Source of the DNA: Rufibacter ruber
Lineage (GTDB): Bacteria; Bacteroidota; Bacteroidia; Cytophagales; Hymenobacteraceae
Assembly (NCBI RefSeq): GCF_001647275.1
Contig: NZ_LRMM01000003.1
Coordinates: 62,001-126,000, forward strand
DNA: 64,000 nucleotides
Direction: 5' to 3'
The translations under genes and the position numbers were made by a program. Under the pieces are notes generated by a model that was not told the origin of the DNA, searched no databases, and saw only the letters and a list, made by a program, of their open reading frames with translations. Below, piece after piece: positions 27,201 through 34,471 of this stretch (the first letter of the stretch is position 1; each line of letters begins with the position of its first letter).

Positions 27201-28214
27201 GAACTGCTGGTGGAATCTCTCTTGCAACTGAGCGCGCTGCACCTGCCGCAAACCCTGCTTTCTGAACATTACCGCAGCCAATACCCAGAGCTGATTCAGT
27301 TCTCTAACCAGAATTTTTACCGCGCCAAACTGCAACTAATCCCGCGTCTAGAGGCCATGAACACCGCGGAACCGGCGCTGCAATATTTGAAAGTAGACGG
27401 CGTGTGGGAAAACCAGACCAATAGGGTAGAGGCCGAGCGCGTGCGGGATTTGGTCTTCGAACTCATCGCCAAAGGCGAAACCAATGTGGGCGTGATTACT
27501 TTTAACTTTCCGCAGCAACAGCTGGTGCAGGACTTGTTGGAAGAGCACGCGCTGGCGCAGAATGTGCCTCTGCCCGAGGAACTCATCATCAAGAACATTG
27601 AGAACATTCAGGGCGATGAGCGGCAGTACATTATCTTCTCCATCGGGTACGCGCCAGACGCGGGTGGCGTGGTGCGGGCTATGTTTGGCAGCCTGAACGC
27701 CGCCAAAGGCGAAAACCGCCTGAACGTGGCCATTACGCGCGCCATTAAGCGGGTGTACGTGGTGACCAGCCTGTGGCCCGAGCAATTCCCGGTGGAGAAC
27801 GTGAAGCACCCCGGCCCCAAACTGCTGCGCGAATACCTGGCCTTCGCCAAAGAGGTGAGTGAGAATGGGTTTTCGCCCCAACCCTCGGCCCCGGCCGGTA
27901 TTCCTTCGGCGCTGTTGTTGTACCCGGCGCTGCTGGAAGAGTTCGGGCAGAATAGTACAAATCTGGAAATGTCATTGGAACTTCCCTTCGCTGACCTCAC
28001 TTTCCGCAACGGCAACCGCTATGAGGCCGTAGTGTTAACCGACGACGATTTGTACTATAGACGCCCTTCCGCCAAGGCATCTCACGCTGATGTGCCCCTG
28101 CGCCTTCAGGCCCGCGGCTGGAAATACGGCGCGGTGTACAGTCGGCAGTTCTGGAGCCAGCCCCAGCAAGTCTGGCAGAGACTAACCGAACTGACCCAAC
28201 ACTATGAAAAGTAA
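24219..28214 (+). CDS. Large superfamily I helicase, DUF4011-type N-terminus
   Basis: 1331-residue nucleic-acid helicase of the Dna2/Upf1-like class. Residues ~8-260 look like the DUF4011 region often found in front of such helicases (QYQRRLLNLSGSNRSLVLLK, AHMIWEERGAKELFVGYPMV). Walker A is VVQGPPGTGKSQLICNLV at about residue 312; a long coiled-coil-rich stretch (~390-870) separates it from Walker B VIFDEASQCFAEVGVPAMV and GDEQQLGPSDLY (about 945-985); the C-terminal motor half shows LSEHYRSQYPELI, IQGDERQYIIFSIGYAP and LNVAITRAIKRVYV. All motor motifs are intact. Two degraded dispersed palindromes lie in frame at 25907-25944 and 26396-26435. The following lipoprotein gene overlaps by 11 bases. 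Relatives occur in defence islands, but no partner defence gene is seen here. Confidence 0.9.
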   Translation: MPNPETPLPHLLKQYQRRLLNLSGSNRSLVLLKPSASLHLDLHALDHAHKGPSFEYIKELLAGKQNITLCAVADARDATLASLTKSLKTIQRRAHMIWEERGAKELFVGYPMVEGAFPDGTLVRCPLLFFPVELKVNEKRQWQLVRPEATPAFFNKSFLLAYAHYLNLKPDEALMEEDFDEFPTDDLQFRTKLYELLRDSNIDINFNQELLKDALQPFKAYKREDLEKTWKPGQLKLQPEAVLGIFPQAGSYQLADYDDLLENPPAASLEELLLPQAEINPTHAQLEQQLFTAFDADASQEAALRQVKAGQSVVVQGPPGTGKSQLICNLVSDYLARGKSVLVVCQKRAALDVVYQRLSTTGLDQFSALVHDLNLDRPAVFSKIRTQIEQVEEYKRQNVALGNIHAERQFLETSRRMNQISERLNSLKDALFDTSVCGWSPKELYLRSNPRAPHLPAEAVFQHFNAQTWPDWRPRLLHYLQDAVLLQNLDFPWNERRSFHHHTWTERQKLTQLLTAIPASAQAVATQVKELLPPQAEVWDALQALLQEQSTLLQVQEALQDKAVSRLFFGNLAQTKDFKTREEQLQQLQKETAAAQTKLSSEEAIQVTQLLAEHDQAQSGFFSKIGWGFSSAKKKLSAFAEGKKLTDPDTAVEHLRMALKQLETLQTSWKTLQEQEPSLEILADVYGSAATQELTHLQQAWELRKMVHKLMAYEVLPEELLQLRVERFRAVFSETLPKLQALQEKLREWEQWLTSSQIEALATSPAAAQEMAQSLNEHFDRMVAFDALVQTFSPELKSWLEEVRAAVPESVEAQLRAIENSVQLAWLQQLEGQNPVLTIVSTGELERLETELQEKIKQKAEFSRQIILLNLREQTYKNMEYNRLGNPVTYRRLLTQVSKKRMLYPLRKLNAEFGDEIRQLLPCWLASPETVSALFPLERIFDLVIFDEASQCFAEVGVPAMVRAKQAVIAGDEQQLGPSDLYRVRFGNEEDETEELLVESLLQLSALHLPQTLLSEHYRSQYPELIQFSNQNFYRAKLQLIPRLEAMNTAEPALQYLKVDGVWENQTNRVEAERVRDLVFELIAKGETNVGVITFNFPQQQLVQDLLEEHALAQNVPLPEELIIKNIENIQGDERQYIIFSIGYAPDAGGVVRAMFGSLNAAKGENRLNVAITRAIKRVYVVTSLWPEQFPVENVKHPGPKLLREYLAFAKEVSENGFSPQPSAPAGIPSALLLYPALLEEFGQNSTNLEMSLELPFADLTFRNGNRYEAVVLTDDDLYYRRPSAKASHADVPLRLQARGWKYGAVYSRQFWSQPQQVWQRLTELTQHYEK
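25907..25944. repeat. Dispersed palindrome R10, inside helicase CDS (degraded)
   Basis: CGTTTCCAGGCTGTTTTTTG followed by GAAATCTGGCCCAAACC fits the palindrome family on both arms. It is read as RLFFGNLAQT in the coiled-coil region. Confidence 0.5.
26396..26435. repeat. Dispersed palindrome R11, inside helicase CDS (degraded)
   Basis: GCGTTTTAGGGCTGTTTTTT keeps the left arm and TCTGAAAC..TTGCCAAAAC a worn right arm. Read as RAVFSETLPK, the same frame relative to the repeat as R1. Confidence 0.5.
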
Positions 28215-29130
28215 ATTACTGGAGGTGACGGCAGGGCTAAGCCTGCTGATTGCCGTGGCCTGTGACAGCGGCTCCGCCAAAACCGAAGACGCTACCGCCG
28301 AAAACACTGAGAAAAAGGAAGGCAAAAAGAAGAAAGACAAAAATCCCGCCACCCAGGGCTTTGCCGTCAACAACAACTATGATTTGCAGGAGGTGAGCAA
28401 GATGGGCAAGAAAACCGTGCCCGAAAGCTCTGGCTTGGAAGCCTCTGCTGATGGAAACTTCTGGACCCACCCAGACGCCGGCAATGACGCGGTCTTATAC
28501 AAAATCAACCAATCGGGCGAATTGCTGGAGACCATGAACGTGCAGGGCGGCAAAAACAATGACTGGGAAGACATCGCCCGCGGCGAAGACGGTTTCCTGT
28601 ACCTGGGCGACATGGGCAACAACGAGAACGCCCGCAAAGACCTCCAGATTGTGAAGGTAGATGAGAAAGCCAAAAAAGTGGTGGGCACCATTCCGTTCAA
28701 GTACGCCGACCAAACCGAGTTTCCGCCGTCTAAGCAGAACCTGAACTTTGACGTGGAAGGCTTCCTCATGCACGGCAATAACTTCTACCTGTTCACCAAA
28801 AACCGAGGCAAAGGCGACTGGGTGAAACTCTACAAAGTAGCCAACCAAACGGGCGCTTCACAAACCGTGCAGCCGCTGGACAGCGTACAGATCACCACCA
28901 AAATCACCGCCGCAGATATTTCACCCAACGGGAAAAACATCGCCCTGCTGGGCGAAGGCTGGGTGTACCTGTTTGAAGCCGACAGCCCTGACAGCGCGTT
29001 CAAAGGCAAGAAAGAGCAAATCCCATTAGGAAAAACCGGTCAGGCCGAAGGGTTGGTGTTTGTGAATGACACAGATATGATGATTTCTAATGAGAAAGGC
29101 ACGCTGTATATGCTGAGCCTGAAGAAGTAG
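28204..29130 (+). CDS. Propeller-type lipoprotein, unknown function
   Basis: 308-residue lipoprotein with lipobox LLIAVAC (Cys about residue 20), then a strongly charged linker (KKEGKKKKDKN). The remaining ~250 residues look like a beta-propeller of the SdiA-regulated/phytase-like type: ESSGLEASADGNFWTHPDAG, NNDWEDIARGEDGFLYLGD and GQAEGLVFVNDTDMMISNEK. DWEDIA and GDMGNN recur in related exported proteins. No catalytic activity can be assigned. It overlaps the helicase by 11 bases, so it is probably translated from the same mRNA, although a functional link is not obvious. Confidence 0.8.
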   Translation: MKSKLLEVTAGLSLLIAVACDSGSAKTEDATAENTEKKEGKKKKDKNPATQGFAVNNNYDLQEVSKMGKKTVPESSGLEASADGNFWTHPDAGNDAVLYKINQSGELLETMNVQGGKNNDWEDIARGEDGFLYLGDMGNNENARKDLQIVKVDEKAKKVVGTIPFKYADQTEFPPSKQNLNFDVEGFLMHGNNFYLFTKNRGKGDWVKLYKVANQTGASQTVQPLDSVQITTKITAADISPNGKNIALLGEGWVYLFEADSPDSAFKGKKEQIPLGKTGQAEGLVFVNDTDMMISNEKGTLYMLSLKK

Positions 29131-29178
29131 GGACCTCACCCCCGGCCCCTTTCCCGTGGAGAGGGGAGAGCGTACATG

Positions 29179-29216
29179 CGTTTTCGGGCTGTTTTAGCTA
29201 AAACAGGCCGAAAACG
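29179..29216. repeat. Dispersed palindrome R12
   Basis: CGTTTTCGGGCTGTTTTAGC pairs with TAAAACAGGCCGAAAACG; nearly perfect 18-base arms. Confidence 0.85.
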
Positions 29217-29228
29217 GAAATATCATTT

Positions 29229-29269
29229 AGCCCTTACAGGTTGCAAAAACCTGCGAGGGCTTTTTATTT
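29229..29269 (+). terminator. Terminator after propeller lipoprotein
   Basis: Stem AGCCCTTACAGGTT / AACCTGCGAGGGCT with a small internal mismatch and a GCAAA loop, followed by TTTTTATTT. Fits an intrinsic terminator of the rightward helicase-lipoprotein transcript. Confidence 0.8.
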
Positions 29270-29290
29270 AACCTTGTTTTCCCCTTTCAG

Positions 29291-29330
29291 CTGTTTTTAG
29301 GCTGTTTTCTCAAAAACAGCCTAAAAACAG
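29291..29330. repeat. Dispersed palindrome R13 (perfect arms)
   Basis: CTGTTTTTAGGCTGTTTT and AAAACAGCCTAAAAACAG are exactly complementary around a four-base centre. Second copy within 120 bases. Confidence 0.9.
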
Positions 29331-29469
29331 GAATTCCTCCAAATCGTTTTCAAATTGTCTTCTTAAACTAAGGTCCCTTTCAAGTGAGTTCTTCCTCAGC
29401 CTTTTACATCAGCACTGCCACATTATAATTTGAACAAATCACACGGCTGGGGAAAATCAAATAAAAATT

Positions 29470-29498
29470 TTGCAACTAAATAGTTGCGCGTATCTTTG
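29470..29498 (+). promoter_or_regulatory. Bacteroidota promoter with built-in operator for the arsR operon
   Basis: TTG at 29470-29472, 18-base spacer, then TATCTTTG at 29491-29498: an exact TTG / TAnnTTTG pair. The spacer is almost filled by the perfect inverted repeat GCAACTAAATAGTTGC (29472-29487), the kind of site an ArsR-type repressor binds, so the operon is probably autorepressed. The coding start is 23 bases downstream of the -7 box. Confidence 0.85.
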
Positions 29499-29520
29499 CA
29501 ACCATTTGGTAGCGTAATGA

Positions 29521-29853
29521 ATGAGAATGGAAACAAGACGAGATGTATTTCAAGCCATAGCCGACCCTACCAGACGCGCCATCATCATGTTGTTGGCCGC
29601 TGGTTCCATGACCCCCAATGCCTTGGCTGAACACTTTAACAGCAGCAGGCAGGCAGTTTCTAAGCATCTCCAGGTTTTGACGGAATGTGAAGTTTTAACC
29701 CAGGAGCAAAAAGGCCGGGAAATTCATTACCACCTAAACTCAACCAAAATGAAAGAGATTGAGCACTGGCTGGAACAGTTCAAGCAACTGCTCTCCAAGC
29801 GGTTTGACCAACTAGATGATGTTTTGACCAAACTTAAAACAAATAAAAAATGA
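29521..29853 (+). CDS. ArsR-family transcriptional repressor
   Basis: 110-residue winged helix-turn-helix repressor: [19 protein letters not shown], then [20 protein letters not shown] (recognition helix) and [20 protein letters not shown] (wing). No metal-binding cysteine cluster is present, so it belongs with the non-metal ArsR proteins that commonly sit beside AHSA1/SRPBCC genes. Its promoter carries a 16-base palindrome suited to autoregulation. The last four bases overlap the start of the next gene (ATGA), so translation is coupled. ATG at 29521 chosen; the third codon is also ATG. Confidence 0.92.
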   Translation: MRMETRRDVFQAIADPTRRAIIMLLAAGSMTPNALAEHFNSSRQAVSKHLQVLTECEVLTQEQKGREIHYHLNSTKMKEIEHWLEQFKQLLSKRFDQLDDVLTKLKTNKK

Positions 29854-30812
29854 ACAAAGCCATTCTTTTCAATTTTGAGGTGGAGAAGGAAAATAACCTC
29901 ATCAAAGTAGAGCGGAGCTTTCAGGCACCCAAAGACTTGGTGTGGGCCGCCTGGACAGAGGCTGATATTCTAGACCAATGGTGGGCTCCTAAACCTTGGC
30001 AGGCTGTGACCAAAGCCATGGACTTTACCGAAGGTGGCCGTTGGCATTACTACATGCAGGGCCCGGAAGGAGAGCGGCACTGGTGTCTGTTTGAGTACAA
30101 GCAAATTCAACCGCAAGTTTTTTATGCGGGTATAGATGCTTTCTGTGATGAGAATGCCGTTTTACACCCGTCTATGCCCAGAGTAACCTGGAAAAACACG
30201 TTCACGGCAGACGGTGACAGCACGGTGGTGCAGGTGCGCATGCAATTTGAGAAGCAGGAAGATTTGGAAACCATCATTCAAATGGGCTTCAAAGAAGGCT
30301 TCACTGCCGGGTTGGAGAACCTTGACCAATACATTGCCGCCCAGTTTTACCTGCGCAAGCAAAACAAACCCAACCACAAAGCAAGAGTTACCAGCTATAT
30401 CAACTTGCCGGGTACTACAGAAGAAGCCTTCAATTTTTACAAATCGGTTTTCAAGACAGAATTTGTGAATGGCATCAAAAGATTTGGGGAAATACCCGCC
30501 GCCCCCGGCCAGCCACCCGTGGCCGAAGAAATAAAGAGAATGGTCCTGCACGTGGAGTTACCGTTGTTAGGGGACTATGTGTTGATGGGAACAGATGCAC
30601 CTAAAGAAATGGGTTTTACACTTTCTAAAGGAAACAACATGCACATAAGCCTGGAACCAGAATCCATGGAGGAGGCTACCAGGCTTTTCAATGAGTTGTC
30701 AAAAGAAGGTGAAATTGAAATGCCGTTACAGGAAATGTTCTACGGCGCGTATTATGCCGGTTTCACAGACAAGTATGGCATTAACTGGATGATTAATTAC
30801 CAAAACAACTAG
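29850..30812 (+). CDS. Fusion of AHSA1/SRPBCC domain and PhnB-like VOC domain
   Basis: 320 residues joining two domains usually encoded apart. Residues ~10-165 are an AHSA1/SRPBCC ligand-binding domain ([57 protein letters not shown]). Residues ~180-318 are a PhnB-type vicinal-oxygen-chelate (glyoxalase/bleomycin-resistance fold) domain ([31 protein letters not shown], and the ending [14 protein letters not shown]). The function of neither domain is predictable in detail; both bind small molecules. It is the middle gene of an ArsR-controlled operon with DoxX, a set suggestive of response to a small toxic or signal compound. Confidence 0.88.
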   Translation: MNKAILFNFEVEKENNLIKVERSFQAPKDLVWAAWTEADILDQWWAPKPWQAVTKAMDFTEGGRWHYYMQGPEGERHWCLFEYKQIQPQVFYAGIDAFCDENAVLHPSMPRVTWKNTFTADGDSTVVQVRMQFEKQEDLETIIQMGFKEGFTAGLENLDQYIAAQFYLRKQNKPNHKARVTSYINLPGTTEEAFNFYKSVFKTEFVNGIKRFGEIPAAPGQPPVAEEIKRMVLHVELPLLGDYVLMGTDAPKEMGFTLSKGNNMHISLEPESMEEATRLFNELSKEGEIEMPLQEMFYGAYYAGFTDKYGINWMINYQNN

Positions 30813-30823
30813 CGCTTTTCACC

Positions 30824-31201
30824 ATGAAACAGAAACTTCTAACCGGTCTTTCCCTGCTGTTCGGGTTGCTCCTTATCAACGGAGGCCTCAACAAGTTCTT
30901 TAACTACATGCCCGTTCCGGAGAACCTGCCCGAGGAACTGGTGAAAGACTCCACCGCCCTAATGGAAATTGCCTGGTTAATGCCCTTAATTGGCTTCGCC
31001 GAAGTGCTGGGCGGCATTCTCATTATCTTCCCCAAAACCAGGGCGCTAGGCGCTTTGGTGATTTTCCCGGTCATGGTGGGCGTGCTGCTTACCCATCTTT
31101 TGGTGGAGCCCAGCGGATTACCCATTGCCTTGGTCATCTGGGCTATCCTGCTCTGGATTATCTATGAAAACCGGAAGAAATACTTGCCCATGGTCAGCTA
31201 A
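30824..31201 (+). CDS. DoxX-like membrane protein
   Basis: 125-residue protein with four hydrophobic helices (LLTGLSLLFGLLLINGGLNK, LMPLIGFAEVLGGILIIFP, ALGALVIFPVMVGVLLTHLL, IALVIWAILLWIIYENRK), the layout of DoxX/DoxD-like proteins. The GGLNKFF motif after helix 1 is typical. Twelve bases after the fusion gene, so third in the ArsR operon. Family members have been linked to redox or thiol stress, but this one could equally be a generic membrane component. Confidence 0.8.
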   Translation: MKQKLLTGLSLLFGLLLINGGLNKFFNYMPVPENLPEELVKDSTALMEIAWLMPLIGFAEVLGGILIIFPKTRALGALVIFPVMVGVLLTHLLVEPSGLPIALVIWAILLWIIYENRKKYLPMVS

Positions 31202-31299
31202 AGGTTTTCAACTGCCAGACCTTTCTATTTTAGTTGAGACAAAGAATCTGTTTGAGATTTCTGGGAAGGTTCTGCTGGCGTAAGCCGCTGCCGGTGCCT

Positions 31300-31339
31300 G
31301 CGTTTTGGAGCTGTTTTCAGAAAAATAGCCCAGAAACAG
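31300..31339. repeat. Dispersed palindrome R14
   Basis: GCGTTTTGGAGCTGTTTTCA with right arm AAAATAGCCCAGAAACAG; a few mismatches. In the convergent gap between doxX and the low-complexity gene. Confidence 0.75.
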
Positions 31340-31429
31340 TAGGTCTAGCTGACATTTGTTCATAAACCAATACGTGCGTCTGAGGCAATTATAAATTTGA
31401 GAATCTTATCGAAATTTGAGAACCTTATT

Positions 31430-31472
31430 AAAACAAAAATTCCCCGCTGACCTCAGCGGGGATTTTTGTTTT
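31430..31472. terminator. Bidirectional terminator
   Basis: Stem CCCCGCTGA / TCAGCGGGG with a CC loop, flanked by AAAACAAAAAT on the left and ATTTTTGTTTT on the right, so it works in both directions. Shared by the doxX operon and the leftward low-complexity gene. Confidence 0.9.
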
Positions 31473-31492
31473 AGTCAAAAGACTTTGGCAGC

Positions 31493-33643
31493 CTAGTCTA
31501 ATTCTTCTCTGGAAGAAGACCCGCCGCGCGAAGAATTTCCGCCGCGGTTGCGGTTGCCGTAGTCATCATTGTCGTTATAGGAATCCCGGCCGTAGGCCGA
31601 ATTGTTCTCGTAGCCAGAGCCACCGCCGCCGTAGCTGGAGCGGTTGTCACCCATGCCAGAAGAGCCGTAGCCCCCGCGGGAGCCCATGTCATTGCTAGAC
31701 GAGCCGTACCCGCTGGAAGAGCCGTAGCTGCTTCCGCCCTGGCCGTAGCCGCCCATGCCGTAATCACGGCTCTGGTTGCCGTAGCCGCCGCCGGTCATAG
31801 AGCCGCCGTGGCCATGGTCACGGCCGCCGTTGTGTGAACCGGTGCCCGATGATTGGTAGCCGCCTCTGGAGCCCATGTCATTGCCCATGTTGCCGTAGTT
31901 GGAACCTCCAAAGTTTCCGCTGCCAGAACCGCCGTAGTTGCTTCCGCCTTGCGAGCCGTAGCCACTGTTTGAACTGCGTGACCCGAAGTCACCGCCCTGG
32001 GCATTGTAGGTGCTGTAACCGCCGCGGTCACCGTAGTTGCCGCCGCTCATAGCGCCGTAGCCGCTGCTGTCGCCGCCACGGTTGCTACCGCCGCGCGAGC
32101 TTCCTTGCCACTCTTCATTGCCGCCCATTGATGAGCCATAGCCGCCTCTGGAGCCCATGCTGCCAGAACCGTAGTTGCTTCCGCCGCCCTGTGAACCAGA
32201 GCCGCCGTAGCTGCCCTGGCCATAGTTAGAGCCGCCTTGGTTTTGGGTGCTGTAGCGGTTTCCGCCTTGGCTGTAGCCGCCGTCAAAGTCTGAATTGCCG
32301 TCATAGCCGCCCTGGGAGCCTCGGCGCGAGCCGTACTCTTCCCCGTAAGAACCGCCGCGCGACCCCATGTTGCCATACGAGCTGCTGTCCTGGTTGCTGT
32401 AGCCCTGGCTGTACCCGCCGTGGCTGCGGCCGTGGTCGTTGCCGTGCATGCCGTAGCCGCTTTCAGAGCCATAGCCCATCTGGTTGCCATAATAGCCAGA
32501 GCCGCCGTAGTTAGAGTAGCCGCCGCGGTCAGATTCTGAACGGCTGGAGTTTCCGGCGTAGCCCCCCTGGGAGCTCATGCCGTACGGGTTGCTGCCCATG
32601 TTAGAGCCGTAACCGCCGCGGGAGCCCATGTCTGATGAGCCGCCGTAGTTGCTTTGACCAGAATTGCTGTTGCCCATGGAGCCATACCCCTGACCGTAGT
32701 TGGAGCCGCTGCCGGAGCTGCCTTGGGAGCCGTAGTTAGAGCTTCCGCCCTGAGAGCCGTAGCGGTTGCTTTGGTCATCATGGTTGTTCCAGGAGTTTCC
32801 GCCGCCAAAGCTGCCAGCGCCCATGCCCCCAAAGTTGCCTCCGTACGTGCCGCCCATGCTGCCGTAGCTGCCCTGGCCGCCGTAGTTGCCGCCCTGTGAG
32901 CCAGAGCCGGAACCGTAGCTGGAGCCACCGTAGTTGCTGCCGCCGCCCTGTGAGCCTGAGTTGCCGTAACCGCCCTGGCCGTAGTTAGAGCCACCGCCCA
33001 TGTTGGAGCCGTAGCCGCCGCGGGAGCCCATGTCATTGTCCTGGTTTCCGTAACCGCCCTGGCCGCCGTTAAAGTTGCCGCCGCCGCTCATGCCGCTCAT
33101 AGAAGAGCTGCCCTGGTTGCCCAGGTCGCCGCCCTGTGAGCCGCCGTAGCCCATGCCGCTTCCCATGGAGGCAGACGAGCCCGCCATGGAGTTGCTCTCC
33201 TGGTCAGAAGAGCCGGTGCTGGCTGAGGTTGATTTCCCAGAAGCTCTTCCGCCTGTTTTTGAGGTAGAGGCACTGGCTTTGGTGCTGGCTTTGGGGGTTG
33301 ATGATTTGCTGGTGCTGCTTTTCTTAGAAGAAGAGTCAGCGCCTGTGGTGGAGGTGGCGCTTTTCTTAGAGCCGGTGCTGTTGGTGGTACCGCCGGCAGC
33401 CGCCGACCCTGAAGTGCCAGAGCCCATGCTGGAAGTTGTACCGGAGATGCCAGAGGCGCTCACCCCAGAGAGGGAGGCGTCTGAGTTAGAGCTTTTACCA
33501 GAAGTACCGCCGGTGCCGCCGCTTGAGGCGCTGGTGCCGGTGGTTCCTGAAGAGGATGCAGATGCGTTAGTACCCGTGTTTCCGTTTGAACCAGAAGAGG
33601 AGCCAAGATTATTACTTTGCTGATCTTTTTGATTGTCTTTCAT
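31493..33643 (-). CDS. Gly/Ser/Tyr-rich low-complexity protein with RGG motifs (prion-like)
   Basis: 716 residues with no signal peptide, membrane segment or globular domain. Residues 1-85 are Ser/Gly/Thr/Ala-rich; ~90-145 add lysines (SKKSATSTTGADSSSKKSST), resembling basic disordered tails; ~155-690 are Gly/Ser/Tyr/Asn/Gln repeats such as SNYGQGGYGNSGSQGGGSNY. MGSRGG occurs six times (five as MGSRGGY). The C-terminus NRNRGGNSSRGGSSSREELD carries two more RGG motifs. This composition matches the prion-like plus RGG sequence of FUS/hnRNP-type proteins known to form condensates and bind RNA. The frame is intact over 2.1 kb, which argues that the protein is real. It has an unusually strong ribosome-binding site (33651-33656). 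Bacteroidota cell-structural or desiccation proteins of similar bias are alternatives. Function unknown. Confidence 0.85.
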   Translation of the reverse strand: MKDNQKDQQSNNLGSSSGSNGNTGTNASASSSGTTGTSASSGGTGGTSGKSSNSDASLSGVSASGISGTTSSMGSGTSGSAAAGGTTNSTGSKKSATSTTGADSSSKKSSTSKSSTPKASTKASASTSKTGGRASGKSTSASTGSSDQESNSMAGSSASMGSGMGYGGSQGGDLGNQGSSSMSGMSGGGNFNGGQGGYGNQDNDMGSRGGYGSNMGGGSNYGQGGYGNSGSQGGGSNYGGSSYGSGSGSQGGNYGGQGSYGSMGGTYGGNFGGMGAGSFGGGNSWNNHDDQSNRYGSQGGSSNYGSQGSSGSGSNYGQGYGSMGNSNSGQSNYGGSSDMGSRGGYGSNMGSNPYGMSSQGGYAGNSSRSESDRGGYSNYGGSGYYGNQMGYGSESGYGMHGNDHGRSHGGYSQGYSNQDSSSYGNMGSRGGSYGEEYGSRRGSQGGYDGNSDFDGGYSQGGNRYSTQNQGGSNYGQGSYGGSGSQGGGSNYGSGSMGSRGGYGSSMGGNEEWQGSSRGGSNRGGDSSGYGAMSGGNYGDRGGYSTYNAQGGDFGSRSSNSGYGSQGGSNYGGSGSGNFGGSNYGNMGNDMGSRGGYQSSGTGSHNGGRDHGHGGSMTGGGYGNQSRDYGMGGYGQGGSSYGSSSGYGSSSNDMGSRGGYGSSGMGDNRSSYGGGGSGYENNSAYGRDSYNDNDDYGNRNRGGNSSRGGSSSREELD

Positions 33644-33650
33644 AGTGATT

Positions 33651-33656
33651 CTCCTT
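33651..33656 (-). promoter_or_regulatory. Strong Shine-Dalgarno of the low-complexity gene
   Basis: On the minus strand AAGGAG lies seven bases before the ATG, an ideal spacing. Most genes in this window have no such site; only two others (ricT and the ADH at 41672-42826) have AAGGA. It supports the ATG at 33643 and suggests special translational control. Confidence 0.75.
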
Positions 33657-34348
33657 AGTTAATGGTTATAGAATGGTTTTGGGTAAGCAGATATTTGCCT
33701 GGGAGCCAAAAACAGATGTCCTTGCTCAGAGGCAAGTGTTAATACTATACGAGTGCGAATGCGCATGGTTAAATCCCAGTGGCTGAATTTTAATTTGTTA
33801 GGGAGAACTCTCCTTTTCCTGAATCTTTCTTACCTAAAAGCCATGGGTTGCCCCTGTGGGGCGAAGAAAATCAGGAGTTGTGAAGTGAATTTTATAAGAA
33901 AAGTCAGAAACAGCGGTTTTCTGTTTTAGGGCAGTTTTCTCAAAAACAAGCCTAAAACAGAACCAGATTGCCCCGCGAATGGCAGACGGCTTTACAAAAG
34001 GTCATAAAGCAGAAAACGTCTGCCCACGGGGATTTTCCCGTTCAGGGAAGAACCTCTTTGCCTATACGGTAATTCAGGCCCCTAAGCGCTGTGAGCATTT
34101 ACAGGTATAAGTTAAAGCAGAAAATAATCTCCGGGGAAAAGGGCAGCGGGCAGGTGGTTTCAGGCAGGGGTTGGGGCCGCCGCCTTGCCTCCTGCGCCAG
34201 AACTAGCAAGCGTACGGAAAACCTGCGGGTGTCTGCCGCAACGGCAGGCGTTGTCTTGGCAGCTTCTATGGCTACGCCTTCTTTTAGGCCGAATAGGTTG
34301 AGCATATCGTCTCCCTGCGCGTCTTGGGGCTACACTCCCGCACCCTAA
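33657..34348. other. Upstream region of the low-complexity gene
   Basis: About 690 bases with palindrome R15 and no convincing gene. A partial dyad CTTGCCTCTGAGCAAG lies near 33731-33746. Two short frames near 34100-34350 on either strand show no family resemblance. Confidence 0.45.
33919..33962. repeat. Dispersed palindrome R15
   Basis: TTCTGTTTTAGGGCAGTTTT pairs with AAAAACAAGCCTAAAACAGAA with two mismatches. Upstream of the low-complexity gene. Confidence 0.8.
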
Positions 34349-34392
34349 AAGAGAAGCCCTGCGCCGGTATGGAGAACCGGGCAGGGCTTCTG
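34349..34392 (-). terminator. Terminator of the leftward EEP membrane protein gene
   Basis: Stem AGAAGCCCTGC / GCAGGGCTTCT extended by CCGGT / ACCGG, followed on the minus strand by a short T run (CTTTTAG). About 80 bases past the stop at 34472. Confidence 0.65.
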
Positions 34393-34432
34393 CGTTTCTG
34401 GCCTGTTTTTAAGAAATCAGCCCTAAAACGCA
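34391..34432. repeat. Dispersed palindrome R16
   Basis: TGCGTTTCTGGCCTGTTTTT with right arm AAATCAGCCCTAAAACGCA; ends match perfectly, middle has changes. Directly abuts the terminator hairpin. Confidence 0.8.
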
Positions 34433-34471
34433 CGTCTGTATACGGGTGGTGAGGAACTCTGCCATTCCCAG

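Larger units (their letters stand above)
29131..29469. other. Intergenic region with two palindromes and a terminator
   Basis: About 340 bases holding R12, a rho-independent-like terminator (29229-29269) and R13, followed by the ArsR promoter. No gene seen. Confidence 0.6.

Noticed and set aside
33153-33623. 156-codon plus-strand frame rich in Pro/Glu/Val
   Set aside because: Antisense shadow of the Ser/Gly/Thr codons of the low-complexity gene; the composition is explained by the other strand.
34099-34348. Short frames on both strands (68 and 85 codons) upstream of the low-complexity gene
   Set aside because: The minus frame (MLNLFGLKEGVAIEAAKTTP...) starts plausibly but ends in an unconvincing Pro/Arg-rich tail; neither strand matches a family, and they overlap each other.
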